Below, piece by piece: positions 8,019-16,911 of a DNA stretch of 64,000 nucleotides. The first letter of the stretch is position 1. Every line of letters begins with the position of its first letter. Made by a program: the position numbers and the translations under genes. Below the pieces are notes generated by a model, which was given only the letters and a program-made list of their open reading frames with translations, was not told the DNA's origin and did not search any database. Source of the DNA: an uncultured Bacteroidales bacterium (lineage in GTDB: Bacteria > Bacteroidota > Bacteroidia > Bacteroidales > UBA932); assembly GCA_934725575.1 (NCBI GenBank), contig CAKVCK010000013.1, positions 40,710 through 104,709 on the forward strand. The letters are read 5' to 3'.

Positions 8019-10049
8019 ATGAAAAGATCTGTGCTGTCTCTGTTTTTCCTGTTGTGCCTCGCTTTGGTCTCCAACGCGCAGTACGACAAGGATGTGTTTA
8101 ATTTCAGAGGCCGCGCGGCTCTCTCGGACGGAAAGTACTCGGAGGCCATCAGTCATTTCAATGTGCTTGCCCGTCTGGATTCGACCGATTGCTGGACATT
8201 CTTCTATAGAGGAATCGCAAAGTACAACCTTGGGGATCTTCGTGGCGCCCAGGCCGATTTTAACACATCCGTGCGCCTGAATCCCGTATTCACCAACGGC
8301 TACCATTTCAGGGCCATAACCCTCAGCCGTTTCGGAAAGTACGATGAGGCGTTGAAGGATCTTGGCCGCGCGATGGAACTGCGCCCGGGACTCAACGGCT
8401 TGTATTTCAGTAGGGGAGTGACATATTTCCTTGCCCAGCAGTTTGATAATGCTGTGTCGGATTTTGACCGCTACATCAGGAAGGAGCCCAAAGACCCGTC
8501 CGCTTATCTGAACAGGGGGGCGTCCTATCTTTTTCTTGGAGACACGACCAAGGCTCTTGAGGACTACAACCGTGCCATAAAACTGGACCGTTTCGATCCG
8601 GAAGGGTACATTAGGCGCGGTCGTGTCTATGCGTTAAGGAATGATTACAAGGATGCCATCACAGATATGGACAAGGCGATCGGTCTTGACACAACCAACA
8701 CTTTCGCCTATTTCAACCGGGCGTTGATGTACTATGACCAGAACAACTACAATGCTGCGATGAACGACTTGAACAGGGTGTTGAGGGACGAGCCAGGCAA
8801 TGCGCTGACTCTTTACAACCGAAGCCTTATCAACGCTCAGGTCGGGAATATGGAGGACGCGCTTGCCGATATGGACCACGTCATCAACATCAATCCGGAG
8901 AACGTGCTCGCATACTATAACCGTGCCTCGTACTTTGTCCAGATGGGGCGCTGGATGGATGCCCTTGACGACTACGACAAGGCCATCGAACTGTACCCTG
9001 ACTTCGCCAAGGCCTATCTGAACCGCTCGTATGTGAAGAATATGCTCGGCCGTACAAAATCCTCGAAGCAGGACTACGACACTGCCCAGAAGAAAGTGCA
9101 GGAATACCGCGCGAAGAACGCCACGGATGAGGGATCGTTCGCCGACACGACCAAAAAATATAGTTCCCTGATCGCGTTGGACGCGGATTTCGCCAAGAAG
9201 GATTTCGACAACGAGCTTCTTCAGAACCGGGACATCAACATACGTCTGAAATCGCTCTACAAGTTCAGTCTTGCGACTCAGCGTGACAATCAGAACTTCG
9301 CTTTGAGGCATCGCTACGAGAACCCTCTGATCGACAAGTTCATCTCGGACTCTCCGATCGTGATGACAGTGTCCAACTCCGACTCCCTTGTCAAGCCTGA
9401 GTTCGCCCACGGAATCGACGCTTCGATCTATGGGGACTCCTATCTGGCCGCAGGAGATCCTAAATCCCTTACGGACGCTGACAGGGCTTTCATCAGAGGT
9501 CTCTACGACGTGCAGTCAAAGCAGTTCACTTCAGCCTTGAACCAGTTTGACGCCGCGGTGAATTCCGAGAGCAAGGGGAAATATTCAGAGTACTATAAGG
9601 CTTTCTATTACTTGAACAGGGGAGTGCTCCGCGCCGAGATGATTGATTTCATCTCATCAATTGAGAATAATGTCCAGACCTTGACTATGGATGACAAGGG
9701 TACCACCAGAGCCCGTGTTCGTGATCAGGTGAGCCGGACGTATGACTATTCGGAGGCCATCGAGGATATGCTGGCTGCTGACAGGATCCTTCCTGGAATC
9801 CCGTACGTCTATTTCAACCTTGGCAATCTTTACTGCCTGTCCTCGAAGTTCGTGGAGTCGGTTGACAGCTACACCAAGGCGATCAATGTCTATCCTTATA
9901 TGGGAGACGCGTACTATAACCGAGGTCTTGTACTCATCTATCTGAAAGACAAGGAGAAAGGTTGCATCGACCTTTCGAGGGCCGGTGAGCTCGGTGTCGG
10001 TGATGCCTACAGCGTGATCTCGAAATATTGCGAAGAGGAGAAGAAGTGA
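8019..10049 (+). CDS. Periplasmic tetratricopeptide-repeat protein
   Basis: The start MKRSVLSLFFLLCLALVSNAQ gives a clean signal peptide; an upstream in-frame start would bury it. The 676-residue product is mostly TPR units of 34 residues. The first half has about ten in a row, with the family pattern of small residue, YxNRG and AxxDYxxAI/L seen repeatedly (for example AYLNRGASY, AYFNRALMY). A linker of about 170 residues follows, then three more units near the C-terminus. TPR arrays are protein-binding scaffolds and the partner is unknown. The stop overlaps the start of the downstream MBL gene (TGATG), so the two are translationally coupled. Confidence 0.88.
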   Translation: MKRSVLSLFFLLCLALVSNAQYDKDVFNFRGRAALSDGKYSEAISHFNVLARLDSTDCWTFFYRGIAKYNLGDLRGAQADFNTSVRLNPVFTNGYHFRAITLSRFGKYDEALKDLGRAMELRPGLNGLYFSRGVTYFLAQQFDNAVSDFDRYIRKEPKDPSAYLNRGASYLFLGDTTKALEDYNRAIKLDRFDPEGYIRRGRVYALRNDYKDAITDMDKAIGLDTTNTFAYFNRALMYYDQNNYNAAMNDLNRVLRDEPGNALTLYNRSLINAQVGNMEDALADMDHVININPENVLAYYNRASYFVQMGRWMDALDDYDKAIELYPDFAKAYLNRSYVKNMLGRTKSSKQDYDTAQKKVQEYRAKNATDEGSFADTTKKYSSLIALDADFAKKDFDNELLQNRDINIRLKSLYKFSLATQRDNQNFALRHRYENPLIDKFISDSPIVMTVSNSDSLVKPEFAHGIDASIYGDSYLAAGDPKSLTDADRAFIRGLYDVQSKQFTSALNQFDAAVNSESKGKYSEYYKAFYYLNRGVLRAEMIDFISSIENNVQTLTMDDKGTTRARVRDQVSRTYDYSEAIEDMLAADRILPGIPYVYFNLGNLYCLSSKFVESVDSYTKAINVYPYMGDAYYNRGLVLIYLKDKEKGCIDLSRAGELGVGDAYSVISKYCEEEKK

Positions 10050-10885
10050 TGCTGAAGTTTTTTAGTCTTTCCAGCGGCAGCTGCGGCAATTGCTATTTCC
10101 TTTCCGACGGTAGATCGGGGCTTCTCATCGACGCTGGAGTCAGCCAGCGGCGTTTGAAGAAGACTCTGATGGAGCACGGCTTAGGTGTGGATTCCTTTCA
10201 GGCAGTGCTTGTGACACATGATCATCTTGATCACATCAGACAGCTGGGTTCGTATTGCAAGCATCTGAAAAAGCCTGTATATGCGACCGCCGTGCTGCAC
10301 GAGGCTCTTTCGCATCACACATTCACAAGGGACTACATCTCGGATTACCGTTGTGTCCTTCCGGATGAAGGTCCTGTCAGGATTAGACTGCGTGGGGATA
10401 TTCCGGAAGAGGAACTCCCGTCGGTCAGTCATTTTGTGGTGCCGCACGACGCGACCCAGACCGTAGGTTATTTCATCGAGTGGTCAGGGGTAAGGTTCTT
10501 CCTGATGACCGATGCCGGCAGGGTGACTGACGAGGCTATTGAATATGCCCGGAAGGCCGACGCGGTTGTCTTCGAGTCGAACTACGATTCCGGAATGCTG
10601 ATCGGGGGCCCTTACCCACACGAACTCAAGATGCGTATATGTCAAGGCAACGGTCACCTGAGCAACGATGAGTGCGCCTCGGCCATCCGCCGTTTCTGGC
10701 ATCCCGGCCTCAAGAACATCTTTCTCTGCCATCTAAGTGAGAACAACAACACACCGTCTCTCGCCTTCGACTCCGCCGCCGATGCCCTTAGGTCGATTCG
10801 CCTTGACGGTCACCTCACCGCAAAGGAAATCACCAACCTCCAGACCCTTCCCCGCACCCGCGCCTCCCAGATGTTCACCTTGTGA
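10049..10885 (+). CDS. MBL-fold metallo-hydrolase, YycJ/WalJ-like
   Basis: A 278-residue protein starting at MLKFFSLSSGSCGNCY, whose ATG overlaps the TPR stop. The metallo-beta-lactamase metal motif is THDHLDH near residue 58, followed by HDATQTVGY and LMTDAG. The SSGSCGNC opening is characteristic of the YycJ group, cytosolic nucleases or phosphodiesterases linked in Firmicutes to the WalRK system and DNA repair. Bacteroidetes members are widespread and uncharacterised. A C-terminal CHLSENNNTP segment supplies the last conserved histidine. Confidence 0.9.
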   Translation: MLKFFSLSSGSCGNCYFLSDGRSGLLIDAGVSQRRLKKTLMEHGLGVDSFQAVLVTHDHLDHIRQLGSYCKHLKKPVYATAVLHEALSHHTFTRDYISDYRCVLPDEGPVRIRLRGDIPEEELPSVSHFVVPHDATQTVGYFIEWSGVRFFLMTDAGRVTDEAIEYARKADAVVFESNYDSGMLIGGPYPHELKMRICQGNGHLSNDECASAIRRFWHPGLKNIFLCHLSENNNTPSLAFDSAADALRSIRLDGHLTAKEITNLQTLPRTRASQMFTL

Positions 10886-11020
10886 TAAACGGCTAAGCCT
10901 TCGAAAGACTAATACAGACTCCGGCAATATAATTCAGGAATATGCCTCTTGGTGTTCAGGGTGTGAATATATTTGCGCACCTAAGAAAGGAAGATGTTAT
11001 TGAAGGCGGGATGCGTTTGG

Positions 11021-12196
11021 CTACTTGATTGATTTGTAATAGATAGGAGTACGGTTGTCTTCGCCGCGGAATATTCCGATAAGGTCACGGAGGAGGAGGT
11101 CGGGGCGGACAACACCGCTTTCCCAGAAATCGTTGCCACCATTGGGGTTGAGGCGGTTGTTGTCGTTCCAGACAACGCTTGCGGAGGTGTCACAGGAGTT
11201 CGTAGCGCATCCTTTGGTTCCGGAATATCCTATGGCTGAGGCGTTTCTCTGTATGTTCCTAAGGAAGTCCTCGAACAAGGGGTTGACTGAAAGAAGTTGC
11301 TCCAACGTCTGGCACCAACCGACATTCATCCAAAGATCCGCTTCCTTTGACAATGAATATGCCGTCTCGACCGAAATCTGGCCCGAGACTGAGCTTCCGG
11401 ATTTGGTTCCGAGAATCTCCCCGCCGGCATCCTTGAACAGGGTGGTGAGATAACTTTCCTGTCCGGGAATGAACCATTGGTCCTTGTACGGGATGTTGAC
11501 CAGAATCTTTCTTTGTTTGTGAGTCGTTCCTTTGGAATCCAGTTCAATATTTCTGTTCAGATTACTTTGAACTGAATCACGTAAGTTTATGTAGTTCTCC
11601 GAAACGATCTTAAGCACCGAGTCAGCCGCGGCCATATTCCCTGTCAACGCTCCAAAAAGGCGTATGTAGGCGGCTCTGGCCAGAGGGTGTCGCTCAAGAT
11701 GCTCATTGACAATGAAAGTCTTTATTCCCAGCGACTCAAGTTTCGAGAAGAACTGCGACTTCACAGGGGAGACTGAATATGTCAGGAGCAGGTCCGGCTT
11801 CAGGGCCATTATCTTCTCGTAGTCAGGGCTTGCGTCATAACCGATGTCCACCACCGTTCCGTTGCTTAGGCCGGCTGTCACTGAAGAGTCGCAGACATAT
11901 TCACCGCCCGACACCCCGACAATCACCGAGTCCGCCCCGACGGCATCCAGAAAACCGATGTGGGAAGTGCTCGTAACTATCAATCTGCCAAGAGGTTGGC
12001 TGATGGATATCGTGTCCCGGCTCCCGTCAAACGGCGAGATCGAGACCAATGAATATCCCCCATCAGCTTCCGGGATTATATTCATAAATTGCGGTTCGAT
12101 AACGTCCTGCGGCAAGTCTCCACTGACATTCCGCGCGCATCCGCAGACACTTGCGGCAAACGCGGTGGCCAAGAAAATATATTCGTAGAATCTCAT
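11021..12196 (-). CDS. Periplasmic binding lipoprotein of an iron-chelate/cobalamin ABC importer (BtuF/FepB type)
   Basis: The 391-residue product has a lipobox (SVCGC, lipidation at about residue 18 or 20) and a helical-backbone (TroA-type) binding fold. Class-typical stretches are RLIVTSTSHIGFLDAVGA, then VDIGYDASPDYEKIMALKPDLLLTY and a C-terminal VVRPDLLLRDLIGIF. These proteins hand ferric siderophores, haem or corrinoids to a BtuCD-type importer. No permease, ATPase or TonB-dependent receptor gene adjoins it, and no cobalamin riboswitch was seen upstream, so the ligand is open. It is convergent with the MBL gene. Confidence 0.85.
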   Translation of the reverse strand: MRFYEYIFLATAFAASVCGCARNVSGDLPQDVIEPQFMNIIPEADGGYSLVSISPFDGSRDTISISQPLGRLIVTSTSHIGFLDAVGADSVIVGVSGGEYVCDSSVTAGLSNGTVVDIGYDASPDYEKIMALKPDLLLTYSVSPVKSQFFSKLESLGIKTFIVNEHLERHPLARAAYIRLFGALTGNMAAADSVLKIVSENYINLRDSVQSNLNRNIELDSKGTTHKQRKILVNIPYKDQWFIPGQESYLTTLFKDAGGEILGTKSGSSVSGQISVETAYSLSKEADLWMNVGWCQTLEQLLSVNPLFEDFLRNIQRNASAIGYSGTKGCATNSCDTSASVVWNDNNRLNPNGGNDFWESGVVRPDLLLRDLIGIFRGEDNRTPIYYKSIK

Positions 12197-12357
12197 ATCA
12201 TCGCAAATTTAATTGTTTTTTGCTATCTTCGAAGTCTGTTCGGTGGAAATCACTTGCTGATGTCAAGATAATGCCGGATTTTATGAATATGCCGACTTGG
12301 CTTTTCTGACAAGATGATCGTGAGGGCAGGAAATGAAATTTGAAAATTTGTAATATT

Positions 12358-13611
12358 ATGGGAAAATATAACTTTGACGAGATGACGATAAGGCGCGGCA
12401 CGAACTGCGTCAAATGGGATGCGGAGAGTCCGGTCGGGCCGATTTCGGAGGATGTGATTCCGCTTTGGGTGGCGGATATGGACTTCAAGGTGGCTCCGGA
12501 GATCGTGAACGTGCTGAAAGATCGTGTGGATCAAGAGATTTTCGGCTACACCCACGTGCCGGATTCCTACTACGAGGCTGCCGTCAACTGGTGGGAGCGC
12601 CGCAGAGGGTGGCACACGGAGAAGGATTGGTACCTCTACATTGCAGGGGTGGTTCCGGCGATGTCGGTGGTTGTCAAGGCTTTGACGCAGTACGAGATTG
12701 TGGACGGCGAGGTTGTCGAGAAGCCGAACCGTGGACGTGGCCCTCACGGTGAATTGCCGAAGATGATCATCCAGAGTCCGGCGTACAACTGTTTCTTCTC
12801 CACCGCGAAGAACAATCTTTGTGAACTCTCAATCAACAAACTGATCTACGACACGGAAGGTGATCAGGCCACTTGGTACATTGATTTCGAGGATCTTGAG
12901 AGACGTGCCGCCGACCCGATGGCCAAGGTGCTGCTGTTCTGCAACCCTCACAACCCTTGCGGTCGTGTCTGGCCGCGTGAGGACCTTGAGAGAGTGGCCG
13001 ACATCTGCCGCAGAAACGGCGTGATCGTCATCAGTGACGAGATCCACTGCGAACTGGAAATGCCTGGCTATCACTTCACTCCGATGGCATCGCTTTCACA
13101 GGCCGCTCAGGACAACACAGTCACGATGAACTCTCCGAGCAAGTCATTCAACATCGCCGGTCTGGGAATATCCAACATCATCACCAACAATCCTGACTGG
13201 AAGAAAATCATCGACAGGGTCATCAATATCAACGAATTGTGTGAAGTGAATCCTTTCGGTGTCCTGGCGCTTCAGGCCGCTTACAACGAGGGTGAGCCGT
13301 GGCTCAAGGAACTCAATGAATATCTTTACGGGAATTACCGCGCGTTGCTTTCGTTCTTCGAGGAGAACCTTCCGGAGTTCCCTGTCAGCAAATTGGAAGG
13401 AACCTACCTTGTCTGGGTGGATGTCAGCGCCTTAAATATGTCCGCAAACGACATAGAGAACAGCCTTTTGCTTAATGAGAAGGTCTGGATCAACTCCGGC
13501 GTGATGTACGGCCTTGACGGCTTTATGCGCATCAACATCGCCTGCCCTCGCGCCCGTCTCCAGCAAGGCCTTGACCGCATCGCAACCGGCTTTCACCGCC
13601 TGATGAAATAA
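12358..13611 (+). CDS. PLP-dependent C-S lyase, PatB/MalY type (cystathionine beta-lyase)
   Basis: A 417-residue fold-type I aminotransferase-like enzyme. The ATG at 12358 gives the usual opening MGKYNFD, with IPLWVADMDF just after it, a hallmark of the PatB/MalY group. The PLP lysine lies in SPSKSFNIAGL (about residue 263); HNPCGRVW and ISDEIHCEL are the other cofactor-contact motifs. Family members cleave cystathionine or cysteine to pyruvate, ammonia and a thiol; some act as regulators in E. coli. It stands alone, with about 160 non-coding bases upstream and the repeat block downstream. Confidence 0.92.
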   Translation: MGKYNFDEMTIRRGTNCVKWDAESPVGPISEDVIPLWVADMDFKVAPEIVNVLKDRVDQEIFGYTHVPDSYYEAAVNWWERRRGWHTEKDWYLYIAGVVPAMSVVVKALTQYEIVDGEVVEKPNRGRGPHGELPKMIIQSPAYNCFFSTAKNNLCELSINKLIYDTEGDQATWYIDFEDLERRAADPMAKVLLFCNPHNPCGRVWPREDLERVADICRRNGVIVISDEIHCELEMPGYHFTPMASLSQAAQDNTVTMNSPSKSFNIAGLGISNIITNNPDWKKIIDRVININELCEVNPFGVLALQAAYNEGEPWLKELNEYLYGNYRALLSFFEENLPEFPVSKLEGTYLVWVDVSALNMSANDIENSLLLNEKVWINSGVMYGLDGFMRINIACPRARLQQGLDRIATGFHRLMK

Positions 13612-13615
13612 ATGA

Positions 13616-13636
13616 TCGCTGAGCTTGTCGAAGCGA
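13616..13636 (+). repeat. REP-like half element after patB-type gene
   Basis: TCGCTGAGCTTGTCGAAGCGA begins five bases after the stop of the C-S lyase gene. The core GAGCTTGTCGAAG is the same unit, with one change, as that at 25813-25861 and 45861-45884, both also at gene ends. Its ends (TCGCT/AGCGA) can pair. Confidence 0.6.
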
Positions 13637-13676
13637 TAAATATCAATTTGCCGTCGAAAAATAACCGCTGGAATGA

Positions 13677-13744
13677 GCCACCGAAAAAAGGCAAAAGTCA
13701 AATTTTGCACGTTACCAAAATTTGACTTTTGATTTTTCGGCGGC
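13677..13744. other. Long perfect hairpin
   Basis: The arms CAAAAGTCAAATTTTG (13692-13707) and CAAAATTTGACTTTTG (13716-13731) are a perfect 16-base inverted repeat around an eight-base loop. Pairing continues outward between CACCGAAAAA and TTTTTCGGCGG. It lies between the 3' ends of two convergent genes and could terminate or protect transcripts from either side. Confidence 0.7.
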
Positions 13745-13800
13745 TTGCGTGTTTATGTCAGTTTATGCATAATTATATCATATTGCTATGCGATGACATA

Positions 13801-13840
13801 CTTTATTTTGCTTTGTATTGCTTTGCATTGCTTTGCTTTA
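13801..13840. repeat. Four tandem 10-base units
   Basis: CTTTATTTTG, CTTTGTATTG, CTTTGCATTG and CTTTGCTTTA follow one another directly. The period matches one helical turn. No coding sense is apparent. Confidence 0.65.
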
Positions 13841-13853
13841 TTTAGCCATCCAG

Positions 13854-13974
13854 GTTCAGTGAAGTGCCATCACGAACCTTAGCCACCCGCGGCTATAAGC
13901 GGGAGGGACCCAGGCGCAGCTTGGGAGGGACGGAGCGCGAAGCGCGGAGGGTTCGTGGTGACACTTCTCTGAAC
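13854..13974. repeat. 121-base element with 27-base imperfect terminal inverted repeats
   Basis: The left arm (13854-13880) starts GTTCAGTGAAGTGCCATCAC and ends GAACCTT. The reverse complement of the right arm (13948-13974) starts GTTCAGAGAAGTGTCACCAC and ends GAACCCT, so 23 of 27 positions match. The interior is GC-rich and itself folded (ACCCGCGGCTATAAGCGGG, GAGCGCGAAGCGC) with repeated GGGAGGGAC. A partial third copy of the arm core (CCATCACGAA) follows at 13981. This looks like a small non-autonomous mobile or REP-type element in the gap between convergent genes. Confidence 0.65.
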
Positions 13975-13997
13975 AAAGGACCATCACGAAATGTAAT

Positions 13998-14561
13998 TTA
14001 GAAAATGATCTGAAAATCAAGGACTTTGTCTTGGCCGAAAGAGCCAGTGATGTGAGTCACGGAGTCAGTACGGTTAGTGAGCGGCTTCCTGTCAGACAAC
14101 TCTATGGCGATGAGGTCGCCGGTGCGGATGTAGAGTAGCTTTGTGGCTTCAACGATGGCATCCTCGATCATATTCAACGATGGTTGGTCAAAAACAAAAA
14201 GGTCATGTTCGTTCCGGAACAGGCGGAAATGACCGTTTTTCTCCAATCTTTCTGGAGGAAACATTGGTGACGGGAGGAAGGAGGTGTGGTCGAGGCAGAT
14301 GGCCTGGGCGTAGCCTTCCGGGGTGCCGTCAAGCATATTCTCCGGGTAGAGGAGGACTCCGAAACCGATTGAGTCGTAGTACCTTGACGCGAATTTCCTC
14401 CCGACGCTGCGGCCTGGCTTCAGGATGCGGGCGAAAAAGACGGGGGAATATGTCAACTCGTCCACGAACTCTGGAGGGTAAAAGTCCTCGTTGTCTTTCT
14501 CCCACGTTGTGTCCGGGCGAACGGTGATGTGGCCGGATGATGTCTTTACTATGATATTCAT
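13998..14561 (-). CDS. Small protein with distant fumarylacetoacetate-hydrolase-like features
   Basis: I do not firmly recognise this 187-residue protein. A single compact domain with FFARILKPGRSVGRKFASRYYD, GFGVLLYPENML and a C-terminal RTGDLIAIELSD resembles a shortened FAH/hydratase fold, where GDLI precedes a catalytic loop. The classical metal-binding glutamates are not obvious. There is no signal peptide. It is the third gene after dnaN and the DEDDh exonuclease on the same strand (40-base gap), so it may share their transcript. Function is left open. Confidence 0.6.
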   Translation of the reverse strand: MNIIVKTSSGHITVRPDTTWEKDNEDFYPPEFVDELTYSPVFFARILKPGRSVGRKFASRYYDSIGFGVLLYPENMLDGTPEGYAQAICLDHTSFLPSPMFPPERLEKNGHFRLFRNEHDLFVFDQPSLNMIEDAIVEATKLLYIRTGDLIAIELSDRKPLTNRTDSVTHITGSFGQDKVLDFQIIF

Positions 14562-14601
14562 AAATCAATTTCCCGCAGGAAATGCCGCATTCCGCCGACA
14601 G

Positions 14602-15606
14602 TTAAAAGAGTTTGCCGGAGAATTTGTCCTTCAGACCGGCTACGGCATTGTCAAACGCTTCACCCTCAAGAGGCTTGCTCATCTCGGCCTCCTTGGCTTT
14701 GGCGGCTTCCTTCCTTTCCTTGTCGAACTGCTCCTTCAGGCGTGCGAACTGGCGCTTGGTGTCCATTGTGAATTCACCGTTCTCTATCCAAGCGAAGTAG
14801 GCCGGCTCGGTCTCGTAGACCTCTCTGGCCGTGTGCCCCTTGTGCTTTCCGAAACTGATGGTCGGCTCGTCGTTCTTGCCGAGGATCAGTCTGCCTGCAT
14901 AGTCAACGGTACGTGGACGCCCGGCGACCCCGGATAGGAACTCGACATCGTTCTTGAGTACCTGCTCGTGGTACTTGGTCGGAGTCTGGTACATATCCAA
15001 CTGACCCTTAAGTACTTCGTAGGTGGCCATTGTGTCAGCCTCGGCTGAATGGGCGTTCTCAAAGTCCTCTCCTCCACAATAGAAACGGTAGGCGGCCTTG
15101 AGGTTGCGCGGCTCCATATAGTGATATATCGTCTGTACATCGATCATCTGCTTGGAGTGCAGGTCGATGTCCGTGGCCTCAAGGGTAGCCTGTGCCTTGG
15201 CCTTGTTCTCCGCAGTGTTCCTCGGGTCCGCAAGCCTTCGCATACAATAGGCACGCACCCTCTCAAGTTCCTCGGACAACATCGGAAGGTCGAACTTTGT
15301 GGAATTGTAACCGGCCAAATCACTGTCTCTCAGCCAATCCACGACCTCGGCCGCAATCTCGATGAACTTCTTCTCCCCGGCGACATCCTCGTCCTTGATC
15401 CCGTTCACCTGACTGGCCTCTGGATTGATCGGATGCTGTTTGCGGAGGGTGTAGTCCCACGGGCAGACCCTCCAGGTCTTCACCTCGTGGTGGCCGTCGG
15501 GAAAAACCTTGACAAAACTGAGCTCGACAATGCAGTCGTTGACTATATTAAGGCCTGTGCTTTCGATGTCAAAGAACAGCAAAGGCCTTTTAAGTGAAAG
15601 TTCCAT
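14602..15606 (-). CDS. DnaQ-like DEDDh 3'-5' exonuclease with C-terminal DUF3820
   Basis: The 334-residue protein opens with exonuclease motif I (FFDIESTGL, about residues 12-20). Motif II includes GYNSTKFDLPML and motif III is HSAEAD, giving the DEDDh acidic set. The C-terminal part holds the DUF3820 motif ISFGKHKGHTAREVYETEPAYFAWI, found fused to such nucleases, and ends in a charged coiled stretch. It lies 16 bases downstream of dnaN, the sliding clamp, so a role as a proofreading or repair nuclease is plausible. A dedicated epsilon-subunit role is not proven. Confidence 0.88.
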   Translation of the reverse strand: MELSLKRPLLFFDIESTGLNIVNDCIVELSFVKVFPDGHHEVKTWRVCPWDYTLRKQHPINPEASQVNGIKDEDVAGEKKFIEIAAEVVDWLRDSDLAGYNSTKFDLPMLSEELERVRAYCMRRLADPRNTAENKAKAQATLEATDIDLHSKQMIDVQTIYHYMEPRNLKAAYRFYCGGEDFENAHSAEADTMATYEVLKGQLDMYQTPTKYHEQVLKNDVEFLSGVAGRPRTVDYAGRLILGKNDEPTISFGKHKGHTAREVYETEPAYFAWIENGEFTMDTKRQFARLKEQFDKERKEAAKAKEAEMSKPLEGEAFDNAVAGLKDKFSGKLF

Positions 15607-15622
15607 AGCCTGACAGAACTAT

Positions 15623-16741
15623 TTAAACCATAATCGGCATAAGGATGCCACAGATCTTTCCGCTTTCGGCATCATCCTCTGACGGGATGATGAGGGCGGC
15701 CCTGCGGGCATCGGCGAATTTCATCACGACGGTCTCGCAGTTCATATTGGCGAGAATCTCGGTTAGGAATGTCGATTTGAAGCCGATGGACAGCTCATCC
15801 CCGTTGTAGTCGCAGCTTACTTTCTCGTAGGCGGCTATTGCGAATCCGAGATCCTGGGCCGTGATCTCCATCTGGCCAGGCTTCAGATCCAGCTTGATGT
15901 GGTTGGACGCCTTGTTGGCGCAGACGGCAACACGTCTTACCGTGTTCAGGAACATCGCCCTGTCAATCTTCAGTACGCTGGAGTTGTTCTGAGGGATAAC
16001 GTCGCGGTACTTAGGATATTTGCCGACAATCAGCCTGCAGACCATCGTGGTCCTTCCGAATGTGAAGAGCACGGTGCTTGAGTCAAACGAGATCTCAACG
16101 GTTCCGTCCTCTTTCCCAAGAATGGATTTCAGAACGGCCGCCGGCTTCTTGTGAAGGATGAACGAGCATTTCTCGGAGGTCTTCACCTCCTTGGCCGTAT
16201 AACAGATAAGCTTGTGTGAATCGGATGCCACAAGAGTGGTTGACTCAGGGCTGAAGTCGAAGAATATACCGTTCATCGCCGGTCTGATCTCATCATCGGC
16301 CGTAGCGTAGATGGTGCTGTTGATGCCCTCGATTAGGCTGTCGGCCGGGAACTCGATCCTTTCTGCGTCCTCGCTTGTGCCCTTGATCTCAGGATAGTCC
16401 TCCGCAGGGAAGAACGGGAGCACGGAGTTTCCACTGGTCCAGTTGCACTCAATGGAGCTGTCGCTTGCGGTCTTGATGGAAACAGGCTGGTCCGGAAGCT
16501 CTTTCAAAAGGTCTATGATGTGTCTTGCGGGAACGGCGATCCTGCCTTCCTCTTCGGTGGTGTCCACTTCGATTTCAGTCCTGAGGGTGAGCTCCGAATC
16601 CGATGCGGTGACCTCAAGGATGTTGCCTTTGAGGTCAAACAGGAAGTTTTCCAGAATCGGAAGGGCGGACTTGGCCGGGATGGCCTTGGAGATGTCCATC
16701 AGTCCTTTCAGAAGCTCGGAGCTTGATACGTTGAGTTTCAT
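15623..16741 (-). CDS. dnaN: DNA polymerase III beta subunit (sliding clamp)
   Basis: The 372 residues cover the full length of bacterial beta clamps, with three similar domains. The N-terminus MKLNVSSSELLKGLMDISKAIP and the segment KSALPILENFLFDL are typical. Domain 2 contains RPAMNGIFFDF; the C-terminus ends ICGILMPIMV, the usual position of the M-P-M/I motif that shapes the partner-binding pocket. The clamp tethers polymerase III and repair enzymes to DNA. It is first in a minus-strand group with the exonuclease and a small protein. Confidence 0.97.
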   Translation of the reverse strand: MKLNVSSSELLKGLMDISKAIPAKSALPILENFLFDLKGNILEVTASDSELTLRTEIEVDTTEEEGRIAVPARHIIDLLKELPDQPVSIKTASDSSIECNWTSGNSVLPFFPAEDYPEIKGTSEDAERIEFPADSLIEGINSTIYATADDEIRPAMNGIFFDFSPESTTLVASDSHKLICYTAKEVKTSEKCSFILHKKPAAVLKSILGKEDGTVEISFDSSTVLFTFGRTTMVCRLIVGKYPKYRDVIPQNNSSVLKIDRAMFLNTVRRVAVCANKASNHIKLDLKPGQMEITAQDLGFAIAAYEKVSCDYNGDELSIGFKSTFLTEILANMNCETVVMKFADARRAALIIPSEDDAESGKICGILMPIMV

Positions 16742-16800
16742 ATTCGTGTGTTTTTTAATTCATTGTTTTCCGGCCGCCGGAGGGTGGCCTCTGTAAAAGG

Positions 16801-16808
16801 CAAATATA
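16801..16808 (-). promoter_or_regulatory. Putative -7 element for dnaN
   Basis: On the minus strand this reads TATATTTG, a full match to TAnnTTTG. It lies about 60 bases before the dnaN start. No TTG box is seen at the right distance upstream, so support is partial. Confidence 0.4.
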
Positions 16809-16911
16809 CGAATATTCCCTTAATATTATGGCATCATATTTGATTTTTTGCCTAAGGCTTCGGAAACACCATCCGGATGCTTGTGATTGAATATTGATAA
16901 ATTTAATTAAT

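Noticed and set aside
10968..11036. Plus-strand promoter (TATATTTG at 10968-10975) with a 12-codon frame after it
   Set aside because: It has no -33 box, the peptide is tiny, and it runs against the 3' end of the binding-protein gene; the match may be chance because TATATTT overlaps a GAATAT copy.
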